A DNA stretch of 64,000 bases from NCBI RefSeq assembly GCF_026000435.1, contig NZ_AP026763.1, forward strand, positions 1,922,001 through 1,986,000, in the 5' to 3' direction. Positions 52,470 through 61,099 of this stretch are shown one piece after another. The stretch is from Vibrio sp. STUT-A11 (GTDB lineage Bacteria; Pseudomonadota; Gammaproteobacteria; Enterobacterales; Vibrionaceae). Each line of letters opens with the position of its first letter. The first letter of the stretch is position 1. The notes below the pieces were generated by a model, which saw only the letters and a program-made list of their open reading frames with translations, was not told the origin of the DNA and did not search any database. A program made the position numbers and the translations under genes.

Positions 52470-53291
52470 TTACTCCGTCGCTTTCATTGCTATCCCTAAC
52501 GGAGTAACCAGCAATGGCTCAGGAACGGAGAGAGACTCAATACCAGTCACTTTTGTAAACACTTCTGAAAATTGACTGAAGCTGGTTGCGCCACCAACGA
52601 GCCATAAACAATCGGCAGTGTTGGTCTGTAACCATAACGAAACCAAACTCGCCATTTTTTCTACCACAGGCCGCACGACAGAAAATACTTGTTGTTCATG
52701 CTGTGAGTCTTTCTTCATTGTTTCGGCTTCATCATATTCAAGCCCCATCGCACCCGATAAAACTAATGTCATATGAGAGCCACCCGTCGGTTCATCAGCA
52801 CTGAAAATGACATCACCTTTATCTAAAATACTCATCCCCGTCGTACCACCACCGACATCGACCACCGCTCCGCTTTCCAGATTTAAAGCACAAGCGGCTG
52901 CCACCGGCTCATCGACGACATTGGTTACAATAAACCCTGCAGATTCAACCACATTCACAATGACTTTTACGCTGCCTTCAGAGACACCAGGAGGAATGGC
53001 TGTAGCGGCTTTTTCTAATGTGCAGCCTAGCCCTTGTTCAACCTTCTGCTTTAACATCGAAACCACTTGAGTTGCGGTGATGTAATCCACCACTATGCCA
53101 TCTTTGACAACTTTGGATGGATAACTCGCTCCTGCTACCGGGTTATTGTTGCTATCGACAACCACGATCGCAATATTCGCAGTGCCAAGATCAACACCGA
53201 CTTTAAATGGCCCCTTTTTCTTCAAACATTTTTCGTCCTTGACCAGTTTGGCGAGCTTTTTTAGTCGTTTGTAAGAAGTTGAATCAGACAT
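52470..53291 (-). CDS. eutJ: EutJ-like actin-fold (chaperone-like) protein
   Basis: A 273-residue protein with the ASKHA ATPase fold. The phosphate-1 motif is VGVDLGTANIAIVVVD, phosphate-2 is SGAVVDVGGGTTGMSIL, and the adenosine motif is LWLVGGATSFSQF. EutJ-like proteins resemble DnaK/MreB and are presumed to help enzyme folding or reactivation in microcompartments; the role is not proven. It overlaps the operon tightly: 3 bp after pduL and 6 bp before the pduM-like gene. Confidence 0.92.
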   Translation of the reverse strand: MSDSTSYKRLKKLAKLVKDEKCLKKKGPFKVGVDLGTANIAIVVVDSNNNPVAGASYPSKVVKDGIVVDYITATQVVSMLKQKVEQGLGCTLEKAATAIPPGVSEGSVKVIVNVVESAGFIVTNVVDEPVAAACALNLESGAVVDVGGGTTGMSILDKGDVIFSADEPTGGSHMTLVLSGAMGLEYDEAETMKKDSQHEQQVFSVVRPVVEKMASLVSLWLQTNTADCLWLVGGATSFSQFSEVFTKVTGIESLSVPEPLLVTPLGIAMKATE

Positions 53292-53294
53292 GGC

Positions 53295-53987
53295 TTATCC
53301 TACTAGGTAGCGCGTTACACAATCGTTATTTTTCAGGCCAAATGCATTCGCTTCTTCAACGTCAATATGCATTTCCATCACTGCATCGTTGCTCACGCGA
53401 ACCACAACGTTACGCAGAATTCCGGCACGATCTCCTTGAGTTTCAACATCGATGTCCATGCCGTCTTTGAGACCGAAGGATTCGGCATCTTGTGGAGAAA
53501 TATGGATGTGTCGCCAAGCTACGATCACGCCATGATCCTTAATAACCTTTCCTCTTGGACCAATAAGTTCGATGCTCGGTGAGCTTTCTAGATCACCTGA
53601 CATTCTCACGGGCGCTCTCACACCCAGCGCAAAACCATCGGCAATAGAAATTTCTACCTGTGTTTCACTGCGCAATGGGCCAAGTACTCGAACACGTTGG
53701 AGTTCACCTTTAGGACCTTTTAGCGTGACCACTTCTTCAGCGGCATATTGCCCTGGTTGCTTCACCGCTTTAAAACGAGTAAGTTCTGAACCAACACCAA
53801 ACAGCGCATCCATATCTTCTCTGCTCAAATGGACATGTCGATTTGAAATACCAACAGGTACAACTAATTGATTACTTATATTATGCGCTGCCACATTCTG
53901 GTTCGGAGATTGAGTAGCCGATTGTCCAAATAACTCTTTCATTATTTGCTGAGTAATTAATTCTGCCTGTTCCCTAATTGCGTCCAT
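53295..53987 (-). CDS. pduL: Phosphate propanoyltransferase (PduL) with N-terminal encapsulation peptide
   Basis: A 230-residue enzyme turning propanoyl-CoA and phosphate into propanoyl-phosphate and CoA, so CoA is recycled inside the shell. Residues 1-22 (MDAIREQAELITQQIMKELF) form an amphipathic encapsulation helix, then a Gln/Asn-rich linker to about residue 42. Two PduL domains follow with the metal-binding histidines in VGISNRHVHLSREDMDALFG and WRHIHISPQDAESFG. It begins after a 124-bp gap behind the alcohol dehydrogenase gene, with an FNR-like site in that gap. Confidence 0.95.
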   Translation of the reverse strand: MDAIREQAELITQQIMKELFGQSATQSPNQNVAAHNISNQLVVPVGISNRHVHLSREDMDALFGVGSELTRFKAVKQPGQYAAEEVVTLKGPKGELQRVRVLGPLRSETQVEISIADGFALGVRAPVRMSGDLESSPSIELIGPRGKVIKDHGVIVAWRHIHISPQDAESFGLKDGMDIDVETQGDRAGILRNVVVRVSNDAVMEMHIDVEEANAFGLKNNDCVTRYLVG

Positions 53988-54101
53988 AATAGATTTACCA
54001 TTCTTACAAGAAACTTTCTTAGCCTTACAATAATTTGTAATCAGCCATATTGTTTGCCTTTAATAAGGACTTTTTTGCGAACAAAAATCAGCTGTGACAA
54101 A

Positions 54102-54115
54102 ACGATCCAGATCAA
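54102..54115 (-). promoter_or_regulatory. FNR-like site upstream of pduL
   Basis: On the minus strand TTGATCTGGATCGT matches the FNR consensus TTGATnnnnATCAA at 8 of 10 fixed positions, with a perfect left half. It is about 115 bp upstream of the pduL start codon and touches the end of the alcohol dehydrogenase gene. Confidence 0.4.
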
Positions 54116-55230
54116 CCAATTATTTTTGTGAGCAACTTATCAATGTCACTTTCTGAAGGCTTTCTAGGATTAGTTGCCGTGCAAGCATCTGCCAATGTTG
54201 CTTCAATAATTGTCTGTCTTACGTTCTCTATTTCATATCGATTTTTGCCAAGCTCGGTTAAGGATGAAGGAATTTGAAACTGTCGGTTTAAATCACGAAT
54301 AGCCGCCGATAGTTCTTTGGGTGCTAATGACGGAATGTCGACATCGATATTCATTAAACGTCCACACTTATGGTATTTATGCTGAATGTCTGAATCACCC
54401 GCTTCAGCGTTGAAGTCGATAATTAAAGGCAATAACATAGCGTTAATCTTGCCGTGCGAGATATGTAAAACGCCTCCCAAAGCATGCGCCATTCCATGAA
54501 CTAAGCCTAGTCCTGATGCATTGAATGCCATACCAGCCATGCACGATGCATTGTGCATATGTTCCCGAGGCTCAATAGCCGTCTCATTCTCAACGACCTG
54601 CGGTAAATAAGTCGCCACTAATTGAATGGCCTTTTCAGCAAGTGCATCACTAAAGTCATTCGCATCAGTAGAAACGACCGCCTCAATTGCATGAGTTAAA
54701 ACGTCCATACCGGTATCAACAGCAACTGGACGAGGAACACTTAACACTAACTCTGGATCTAATATGGCGGCATCAGGTAATAGATCAGAAGAAACAAGCG
54801 GATATTTTTTACCACTGGACGCATCTGAAATAACCGCATACGAAGTTACTTCAGAACCCGACCCACTGGTCGTTGGAATCGCAATCAGTTCAATTTTATT
54901 GCCTTGGTAAAGCTCTTCTAACGTCACTTTTATGCCCTTCGCTGCGTCTAACGAAGAACCGCCACCTAAAGCAATGATGACATCAGGCTGAAATGACTTA
55001 AGCTGCTGTACACCAGCAATCACAACAGTTGTGTTTGGGTCTGGCTTCACCTCACCAAACACTGAAACCGTCGCATAAGGCATGGCTTTAATAAGTGAAC
55101 GAGCCTTACCCGAAGAAACCATAAAAGCGTCCGTCACAATAGCGACTTTTTTATCATTTAAACGATCTAAAGACGAAATAGCATTTGTACCAAAGTACAC
55201 ATCAGGTACGGAAAAAAATCGACGAGTCAT
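54112..55230 (-). CDS. Iron-containing alcohol dehydrogenase (PduQ-like)
   Basis: A 372-residue group III dehydrogenase from the ATG at 55230 (MTRRFFSVPDVYFG), six codons after another possible start. The NAD-binding region is KKVAIVTDAFMVSSG and IIALGGGSSLDAAKGI. The metal-binding region has DVLTHAIEAVVST and GLVHGMAHALGGVLHISHG, giving the His/Asp ligands. It reduces propanal to 1-propanol (or 3-hydroxypropanal to 1,3-propanediol) and regenerates NAD+ for the aldehyde dehydrogenase. It is the first gene of the leftward BMC operon and divergent from the MIP facilitator. Confidence 0.93.
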   Translation of the reverse strand: MTRRFFSVPDVYFGTNAISSLDRLNDKKVAIVTDAFMVSSGKARSLIKAMPYATVSVFGEVKPDPNTTVVIAGVQQLKSFQPDVIIALGGGSSLDAAKGIKVTLEELYQGNKIELIAIPTTSGSGSEVTSYAVISDASSGKKYPLVSSDLLPDAAILDPELVLSVPRPVAVDTGMDVLTHAIEAVVSTDANDFSDALAEKAIQLVATYLPQVVENETAIEPREHMHNASCMAGMAFNASGLGLVHGMAHALGGVLHISHGKINAMLLPLIIDFNAEAGDSDIQHKYHKCGRLMNIDVDIPSLAPKELSAAIRDLNRQFQIPSSLTELGKNRYEIENVRQTIIEATLADACTATNPRKPSESDIDKLLTKIIG

Positions 55231-55531
55231 TAAATTCTCACTTTCCATTGAGCTTTGAGTTATTTTTAATTTAACACCCATCGATATAACTACACTTATA
55301 AGAACTTGACTATATCTAGGACAATTTTGCTGTCCAAAGTAGTAGAAAGACAAAAAAATATAGCGTTGTAAAAAGTTAGCGAACGATAAGAGTAAAGAAC
55401 AAATTATTCATATAAAAAACCATAAATAGACAATATTTTACTCCTAGCCATAGATATACTGAATTGGTGATAATTCAAACACAAATGTTTGGTAATACCC
55501 TACCTACTAATTTACAAATTAAGGTTTAATT
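55231..55531. promoter_or_regulatory. Divergent control region of the alcohol dehydrogenase and MIP genes
   Basis: A 301-bp AT-rich region that must carry both promoters. It contains an inverted repeat GGACAATTTTGCTGTCC (55319-55335) and a second one, GAATTGGTGATAATTC (near 55460). Either could be the target of the AraC-type response regulator encoded at 58.7-59.7 kb. No cobalamin-type riboswitch sequence is seen. Confidence 0.45.
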
Positions 55532-56353
55532 ATGGATAAAAAACTAAGAGGCCAGTGCATTGCTGAGTTCTTTGGCACTGGATTATTTATATTCTTTGGT
55601 GCGGGATGTTTATGTGCGACAATTCTGGCTGGTGCTGATTTTGGTCTATGGGAAATCGCGATTGTTTGGGGCTTAGGCATTGCCTTGGCCGTTTATTTAA
55701 CTGCGGGAATATCCGGGGCGCATTTAAATCCAGCTGTGACGCTTGGTTTATTCTTATTTGCAAGTTTTGAAAAAAGGAAAGTCCTTCCATATATCATTGC
55801 CCAAACAGCCGGTGCATTTTTCGGTGCTACCGTTTGTTACTTCATTTACCAAAATTTATTTTCGGACTATGAGGCTGCACATAATATCGTGAGAGGTTCT
55901 CAAGAAAGTCTCGCACTAGCAGGTATTTTTACCACTTTTCCTCACCCTTCTATCTCTGTGTTTCATGCTGCAATAGTTGAAATAATCCTTACGGCCACAT
56001 TAATGTCATTGATATTGTCATTGACTGATGACGGTAACGGCGTACCAAAAGGCGCTTTAGCACCATTGTTGATCGGTATTCTAGTAGCCGTCATTGGTGC
56101 AGCTGCCGCACCACTAACAGGCTTCGCCATGAACCCTGCTCGTGACTTTGGACCTAGACTGTTCACTTTCTTTGCTGGATGGGGTGAAATGACACTCACT
56201 GGCGCACGAGATATCCCTTATCTGATCGTCCCAATTGTCGCTCCTCTTATCGGTGCATGTATTGGTGGTGCTGGTTATCGCTATTTGATCGACCAATATG
56301 TAGCTAAACCATCGAGTGAAGTACAAAATACAGAATCAGAGTCCGCTAGTTGA
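55532..56353 (+). CDS. MIP-family aquaglyceroporin (glycerol/propanediol facilitator)
   Basis: A 273-residue channel with six membrane segments and the two half-helix motifs HLNPAVTLG and NPARDFGPR. An aspartate after the second NPA (ARD) and its length place it with glycerol facilitators (GlpF/PduF) rather than water channels. In this locus it would let 1,2-propanediol or glycerol enter the cell, as PduF does in Salmonella. It is the only plus-strand gene of the locus and shares its promoter region with the alcohol dehydrogenase. RBS: AAATTAAGGTTTAATT. Confidence 0.92.
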   Translation: MDKKLRGQCIAEFFGTGLFIFFGAGCLCATILAGADFGLWEIAIVWGLGIALAVYLTAGISGAHLNPAVTLGLFLFASFEKRKVLPYIIAQTAGAFFGATVCYFIYQNLFSDYEAAHNIVRGSQESLALAGIFTTFPHPSISVFHAAIVEIILTATLMSLILSLTDDGNGVPKGALAPLLIGILVAVIGAAAAPLTGFAMNPARDFGPRLFTFFAGWGEMTLTGARDIPYLIVPIVAPLIGACIGGAGYRYLIDQYVAKPSSEVQNTESESAS

Positions 56354-56747
56354 AATATCTAAACATTGATAATCACAAACATTGATAATTAGCATCTTTC
56401 CTATAATGCCCAAGTTTTGAACTGTGTTTTTACTATAAATCTCATTCATAAAGACTTGGGCACACTCAAATATTTCCCTATGATACCTACCCTTTCCGAC
56501 TTGTCATTTACCTGTCTCATTCGACAGCGGAAAACTACACAGAATAGCAATTACAGTTAGCGTGTTTTCGGGGGTATTTTAGATAGGTATTTGAACGTAA
56601 TACGGGCTTTGGAATATAGGCAAACTACACTCGCATTTAAAATATCGGACTTTTGAAACTTTAATTTTGAAAGTTAATATGACTCACCCCAATCACAAAG
56701 ATAATATGTTCATGGGGTGGTTTTACAAGATATAAAAGGAGGAGGAT
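56354..56747. other. Intergenic stretch between convergent genes, with a direct repeat
   Basis: The 394-bp gap holds a 13-bp direct repeat, AAACATTGATAAT (56361-56373 and 56377-56389), just after the MIP gene. A weak hairpin (CACCCCA...TGGGGTG, followed by TTTT; about 56685-56724) could end MIP transcription. No coding frame is recognised. Confidence 0.45.
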
Positions 56748-57317
56748 TTAATTGGATGCAGTACGACGGCTTGTTCTTGATTTAGTTCTGTTACTTGTAG
56801 TCGCAGCTTTGTTTGCCGTCGGTGTTATAGTTTTAGTTACTTTTTTTGCTGTCGCCGCTTCTGCCTCTTGAGGCGTCGTTACCGCAACGCTTTGATTTTC
56901 TGTTTCCGCTTTAGCAGCACTTTCTGACGATACAGACTTCACCTCCTCAGGTTCTACTGATGGTTTTTCTTTTACGACGACCTCTTGCTCTGCTCGCACT
57001 TGCTCCGCTTCCTGGACTTTTGTACCAACATTTTCACTAGCAGTAATAACAGATTCTAACCCTTCTGCAGTTCGGGCCAATACCTTATACGCATACACCT
57101 CCCCGATACGCGACGCAGCCGCAACACCCGCATCAACAGCGGCTTTGACTGCGCCGACATCACCAACAAGTTTTACCGTGTGCATGCCATTACCTTTGGC
57201 GGCTTCATAACCTAGTAGCTCGACGTTTGCTGATTTAATAGCAGCATCTGCAGCTTCGATTGCCGTCGCTAAGCCTATCGTTTCTATTAAGCCTAAGCTT
57301 TGGCCAGACATAGACAT
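56748..57317 (-). CDS. BMC-H shell protein with long Glu/Lys/Thr-rich C-terminal tail
   Basis: A 189-residue protein. Residues about 1-90 are a standard BMC-H domain ([54 protein letters not shown]). The remaining 95 or so are low-complexity: an acidic Glu/Val/Lys segment (EQVRAEQEVVVKEKPSVEP), an Ala/Thr segment, and a basic end (TSNRTKSRTSRRTASN). Such tails may bind cargo, nucleic acid or other shell parts, or form disordered pore covers. The ribosome-binding site is AAGGAGAAAGGT. It is transcribed with the SAM synthetase gene 45 bp upstream and away from the main operon, on the same strand. Confidence 0.9.
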   Translation of the reverse strand: MSMSGQSLGLIETIGLATAIEAADAAIKSANVELLGYEAAKGNGMHTVKLVGDVGAVKAAVDAGVAAASRIGEVYAYKVLARTAEGLESVITASENVGTKVQEAEQVRAEQEVVVKEKPSVEPEEVKSVSSESAAKAETENQSVAVTTPQEAEAATAKKVTKTITPTANKAATTSNRTKSRTSRRTASN

Positions 57318-57362
57318 ACCTTTCTCCTTAATATTGAATTAGATTTAATCGGCTGAAGTTAT

Positions 57363-58511
57363 TTATGTTCTACTTCGTAATCGTTCTGATATCGTCGTAT
57401 CCTCCCAAGGGAAATCGTCTCGGCCAAAGTGGCCATAGCACGCCGTTTTACGATATCGAGGAACCAGTAAATTTAAGTGCTGAATCATTTCATACACGCG
57501 AAGATTAAAATGTTCGTTAACGAGCTGATATAGTCGAGAAATTGGTACGGTTTCTGTACCAAAGGTGTTTATTTTCATTGAAATGGGTTCAGAAATACCA
57601 ATCGCCCACGCAAGCTGGATTTCACATTTTTTAACTAGCTCTGCCGCAACCAGGTTTTTGGCAATATACCTCGCCATATACGCAGCAGAACGATCAACTT
57701 TTGACGGATCTTTGCCTGAGAACGCTCCGCCGCCATGACAAGCCGCGCCACCATAAGTATCAACAATGATTTTTCTACCAGTAAGGCCGCAATCTGCAGT
57801 TGGACCTCCAATAAGAAACTCTCCAGCTGGGTTAACTAAGAATTGAGTCTTAGGTGTTATCCAAGCAGTCGGAATAACTGGTTTAATAATTTCTTCAATT
57901 ACAGCCTCGCGCAGATCTTTTAAAGAGATAGAGGGTGAATGTTGTGTTGAAACTAAAATGGTATGGGCTTGCTGTATTCTATTGTGATTGTATTCAAGCG
58001 TAATTTGAGCTTTCGCATCGGGAAGTAGAAAAGGCAAAATATTTTCCTTTCTTAATACGGCTTGTCTTTTCATTAATTTGTGTGAATAGCTAATCGTAGC
58101 AGGCATTAACTCTGATGTTTCATTGCAAGCATAGCCAAATGTGATGCCTTGGTCACCCGCACCTAATTCTGGAAAATTAGAGCTTCGAATCCCCTCTGCT
58201 ATATTGCTAGATTGAACGCCAAGTAAGTTGATAACGCCACAGGTATTCCCATCGAATCCAGCTAAAGAGTTATTGTACCCACAGCTTATTATGGTACTTC
58301 GAACAATAGATTCCACATCAAGCGTAGCCGATGAGTTTATCTCGCCGGCAACAATAACCACGCCTGACTTTATCAAGCATTCACATGCGACTTTTGCAAA
58401 AGGATCTTGGAGTAAAAAAGCATCTAGAATCGCATCAGAGACCTGATCAGCTAATTTATCAGGGTGACCTTCCGAAACGGACTCAGAACTAAATAGGTAG
58501 CTTTCCATCAT
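57363..58511 (-). CDS. metK: S-adenosylmethionine synthetase (accessory copy)
   Basis: A 382-residue methionine adenosyltransferase. The three key motifs are intact: SSESVSEGHPDKLADQ with the ATP-binding His, ELGAGDQGITFGYA, and the P-loop-like GGGAFSGKDPSKVDRSAAY. The reaction makes SAM from ATP and methionine. The gene lies between the two-component regulator and a BMC-H gene, so I infer it supplies SAM to the radical-SAM activase under inducing conditions. Sequence differs from typical housekeeping MetK at several places (for example Glu-to-His NHNRIQQ region) and no met boxes are seen upstream (58512-58657). Confidence 0.93.
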   Translation of the reverse strand: MMESYLFSSESVSEGHPDKLADQVSDAILDAFLLQDPFAKVACECLIKSGVVIVAGEINSSATLDVESIVRSTIISCGYNNSLAGFDGNTCGVINLLGVQSSNIAEGIRSSNFPELGAGDQGITFGYACNETSELMPATISYSHKLMKRQAVLRKENILPFLLPDAKAQITLEYNHNRIQQAHTILVSTQHSPSISLKDLREAVIEEIIKPVIPTAWITPKTQFLVNPAGEFLIGGPTADCGLTGRKIIVDTYGGAACHGGGAFSGKDPSKVDRSAAYMARYIAKNLVAAELVKKCEIQLAWAIGISEPISMKINTFGTETVPISRLYQLVNEHFNLRVYEMIQHLNLLVPRYRKTACYGHFGRDDFPWEDTTISERLRSRT

Positions 58512-58657
58512 CTATACTTTCACACTATCATTCATTTATATTGATAATATAGATAGATAAATAAACTTTCTTGCCCGTGTAGTGGACTATTTTGTTATAA
58601 CCTCTCCCTCCAAGAGCAAGATAATGCGATTAACTCCATGTTCATCCTTCAAGTCTA

Positions 58658-59692
58658 CTATGCTTCTCGGTAATCAGAAGGAGATATGCCAATCTCTTTT
58701 TTAAAGATTCGACAAAAATAGTTCGAGTCTTTCCATGCAAGTTCTAAAGATATTTTATTTATTTTCAGGTTACTGTATTTTAATAATGAACTTGCAATTG
58801 TGAGTTTTCTTTTTGTTATATAGTTAGAAAACCCAATACTCTCGTTCTTTTTAAATGCTCTACTTAAATAGCAAGAACTGACGAATGTTTTTTCTGCAAT
58901 TTCATCCAAAGTAATATTTTGAAATATGTCTTTTTCAATATGGAATTTGGCTCTGTTTATAAAATCAATACTAGATGGCAGTTTTTTAAGTGAGTTGGTA
59001 AAAATAATACCACCAACTTTAAATAAAGAAAAAACAAGTTTAGGGTATAGATCTTCTCTTAACCCAGAGCGGCTTACCTCTTCTGATAATGCGTATAATT
59101 TTGAACAACTGGATGAATAATCATCACTTAGAGAGTCAAGATAGGTACATAGTGTATCGATGAAGTGTTTAACATTGTCTCTATCATCAACACCTTCTTT
59201 ATTTTTTAAGTAACTTTTATTCATTATATTTAATACAAAATCATTCCAAATAGCGTAATTTTTCTGTTCAATAATACTCTCTATAGAAACCTTTATTTCT
59301 TTAGACTTTTTAATGATATCTTCATCGAATCCTAATGCCTTTTGAATTGTATCAACTAGAATTTTTTGTCGAACAGGTTTCAACAAGTAATCTTGAATCT
59401 GCAAATGGAACATATTATGCAGCATGTCAAAATCATCATTCGCTGTCGTAACAATAACTTTAGCTTCTTTATGTTTAGATCTTAAATACTCAATGACCTC
59501 CTTGCCATTTGGAAGAGGAATATTTATATCAACGAGCATCATATCTATATTCTTAACATCATCAATTAATTCAATTGCTTTTTTACCTGTTGATGCTTTA
59601 TGAATAAAGGCATTGTTGACACATTGTAATACAATTCTCTCAATGGACTCCATCTCAATAAGTTCATCTTCGACTATTATTATATTATACAT
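58658..59692 (-). CDS. AraC-type response regulator (YesN-like)
   Basis: A 344-residue regulator. The N-terminal receiver has the acidic pocket VEDE (Glu8-Asp9) and the phosphoacceptor Asp55 in MLVDINIPLPNG, with the conserved Lys in YLLKPVRQ. The middle part (about 125-240) is helical. The C-terminal AraC domain has two helix-turn-helices, seen in LDEIAEKTFVSSCYLSRAFK and KINKISLELAWKDSNYFCRI. It is encoded 12 bp after the sensor kinase gene. It most likely activates the BMC, MIP and metK promoters when the diol is sensed; the binding sites are not established. Confidence 0.92.
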   Translation of the reverse strand: MYNIIIVEDELIEMESIERIVLQCVNNAFIHKASTGKKAIELIDDVKNIDMMLVDINIPLPNGKEVIEYLRSKHKEAKVIVTTANDDFDMLHNMFHLQIQDYLLKPVRQKILVDTIQKALGFDEDIIKKSKEIKVSIESIIEQKNYAIWNDFVLNIMNKSYLKNKEGVDDRDNVKHFIDTLCTYLDSLSDDYSSSCSKLYALSEEVSRSGLREDLYPKLVFSLFKVGGIIFTNSLKKLPSSIDFINRAKFHIEKDIFQNITLDEIAEKTFVSSCYLSRAFKKNESIGFSNYITKRKLTIASSLLKYSNLKINKISLELAWKDSNYFCRIFKKEIGISPSDYREA

Positions 59693-59704
59693 GAAATCTC
59701 TCTT

Positions 59705-60928
59705 TTATTTATCGACCATTGGGAATCTTAGTGTAATCTTCGTTCCTTGCATTGGCTTATTTGGGCTAGACATTTTAAGCCTATATCTATCGCCATATAA
59801 CATTTGAGATCTATTTATTATGTTATAGATACCTATGCTGCCATTGTTTGAATTTTTCTCTCCGGTGACAATTTCTTCTATTTTAGTATCACTAATCCCA
59901 TCGCCGTTATCCTGCAGCTCAATAAACACATCTTCACCATCATCAAACGCGACAATTTCAAGGCGACTAACCGTATCTCTTGGCTCAACAACATAGTTAA
60001 AGAAATTCTCCACCAATGGTTGGAGTGTCAAGAAAGGGCATGGGATATTTGAATATTTTTCAGGAATATCGCAGGAGTACTCAAATCGATCGCCCATCCT
60101 TACTTCTTGAATCGACATATAGTTTTTAACGTAGTTTATTTCCTGACCTATTGTTATTACACCACGAGAACTTTTCCTTAACAAATATCTCATCATATCT
60201 GAGAAATTATGCAGCATAGCCTCTGTTCTTTGAGCTTCCTCCAAATAAGCTAAGCGGCCAATAGTATTGAGTACATTAAACAAAAAGTGTGGCCTTACCT
60301 GATAAGAAAGCGCTTTAAACTCGGCTTCACGAAGCGCTCTTTCCATTTCCATACTTTTTTGTAGTTCATTCTTGAGCTCTAACTCTTTGTAATGTAACTC
60401 ATCTTGTACGATTCTTGAGTGTGCTTGTTCTACCAAATAAGATGCCACATCGAATAAGGTATTTGCTGTCGATACAAACCTCTCGTAACCCATCTTTTTT
60501 GATTTATCATACAACGCAGTCAATTCAGCATTATCTTCCCAAACTTTGTTGTTCTCTAAAATATACGGTATTGTGCTTTTGTCACAGTCTTCAACCCTGA
60601 CTTGACCTGAAATCATCGCGCCCAGATAGTGGCCGTTGACCATAATTGGAACAGCACACTCTACAAAACCACAATAGCAGCGATAAACAACAGGTTTGCC
60701 AGTTTGCATCGCGACACGACCACCAGCATCATCACTCTCGTAACATCGCTTTTGCTTTTGTGGATCTTTTCTAGATCGAGCACAGTAATCACAAAAGCCA
60801 CTAGGTTTAGTTACCGGTTCCCCATAGGCATCAACAACAACCAATGCTATTTCCATTGACTGACTGAAGTTGTTTTGTAATGTTTGTATGCGGTCGATAT
60901 CTAGGTACTCATGGAGGGTATACTGCAT
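59705..60928 (-). CDS. PocR-domain LytS-type sensor histidine kinase
   Basis: A 407-residue kinase from the ATG at 60928 ([17 protein letters not shown]). Residues about 8-165 form a PocR ligand-binding domain with the Cys motifs [18 protein letters not shown], and [14 protein letters not shown]. PocR is the 1,2-propanediol-sensing domain of the B12-dependent pdu regulator, so the substrate suggestion agrees. It is followed by a coiled-coil and a HisKA of the LytS/YesM type with the phosphorylated His214 in [17 protein letters not shown], and an ATPase part ([24 protein letters not shown]). No membrane segment is seen, so it senses inside the cell. Confidence 0.93.
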   Translation of the reverse strand: MQYTLHEYLDIDRIQTLQNNFSQSMEIALVVVDAYGEPVTKPSGFCDYCARSRKDPQKQKRCYESDDAGGRVAMQTGKPVVYRCYCGFVECAVPIMVNGHYLGAMISGQVRVEDCDKSTIPYILENNKVWEDNAELTALYDKSKKMGYERFVSTANTLFDVASYLVEQAHSRIVQDELHYKELELKNELQKSMEMERALREAEFKALSYQVRPHFLFNVLNTIGRLAYLEEAQRTEAMLHNFSDMMRYLLRKSSRGVITIGQEINYVKNYMSIQEVRMGDRFEYSCDIPEKYSNIPCPFLTLQPLVENFFNYVVEPRDTVSRLEIVAFDDGEDVFIELQDNGDGISDTKIEEIVTGEKNSNNGSIGIYNIINRSQMLYGDRYRLKMSSPNKPMQGTKITLRFPMVDK

Positions 60929-60990
60929 AATTCTCAACACATTTTGATTTGCGATATTGAGGAATTATAAATTTACGAATTGTTCACAAC

Positions 60991-61004
60991 CTGACACAGA
61001 TCAA
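60991..61004 (-). promoter_or_regulatory. FNR-like site upstream of the sensor kinase
   Basis: On the minus strand TTGATCTGTGTCAG matches TTGATnnnnATCAA at 8 of 10 positions, with the same TTGATCTG start as the site before pduL, and lies about 63 bp upstream of the start codon. Confidence 0.4.
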
Positions 61005-61099
61005 TCAAGCAATGTATCATTAGTGGTAGATCGCTGTTTTGAGATATTGGTTATGTATTACTGAATTTCTTTTTCCATCGTGGTGGGTAACACTACACC

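Noticed and set aside
40454..60928. A fucose/rhamnose-type microcompartment (GRM5-like)
   Set aside because: No class II aldolase or sugar-degrading gene is encoded in the locus; a diol channel is present instead.
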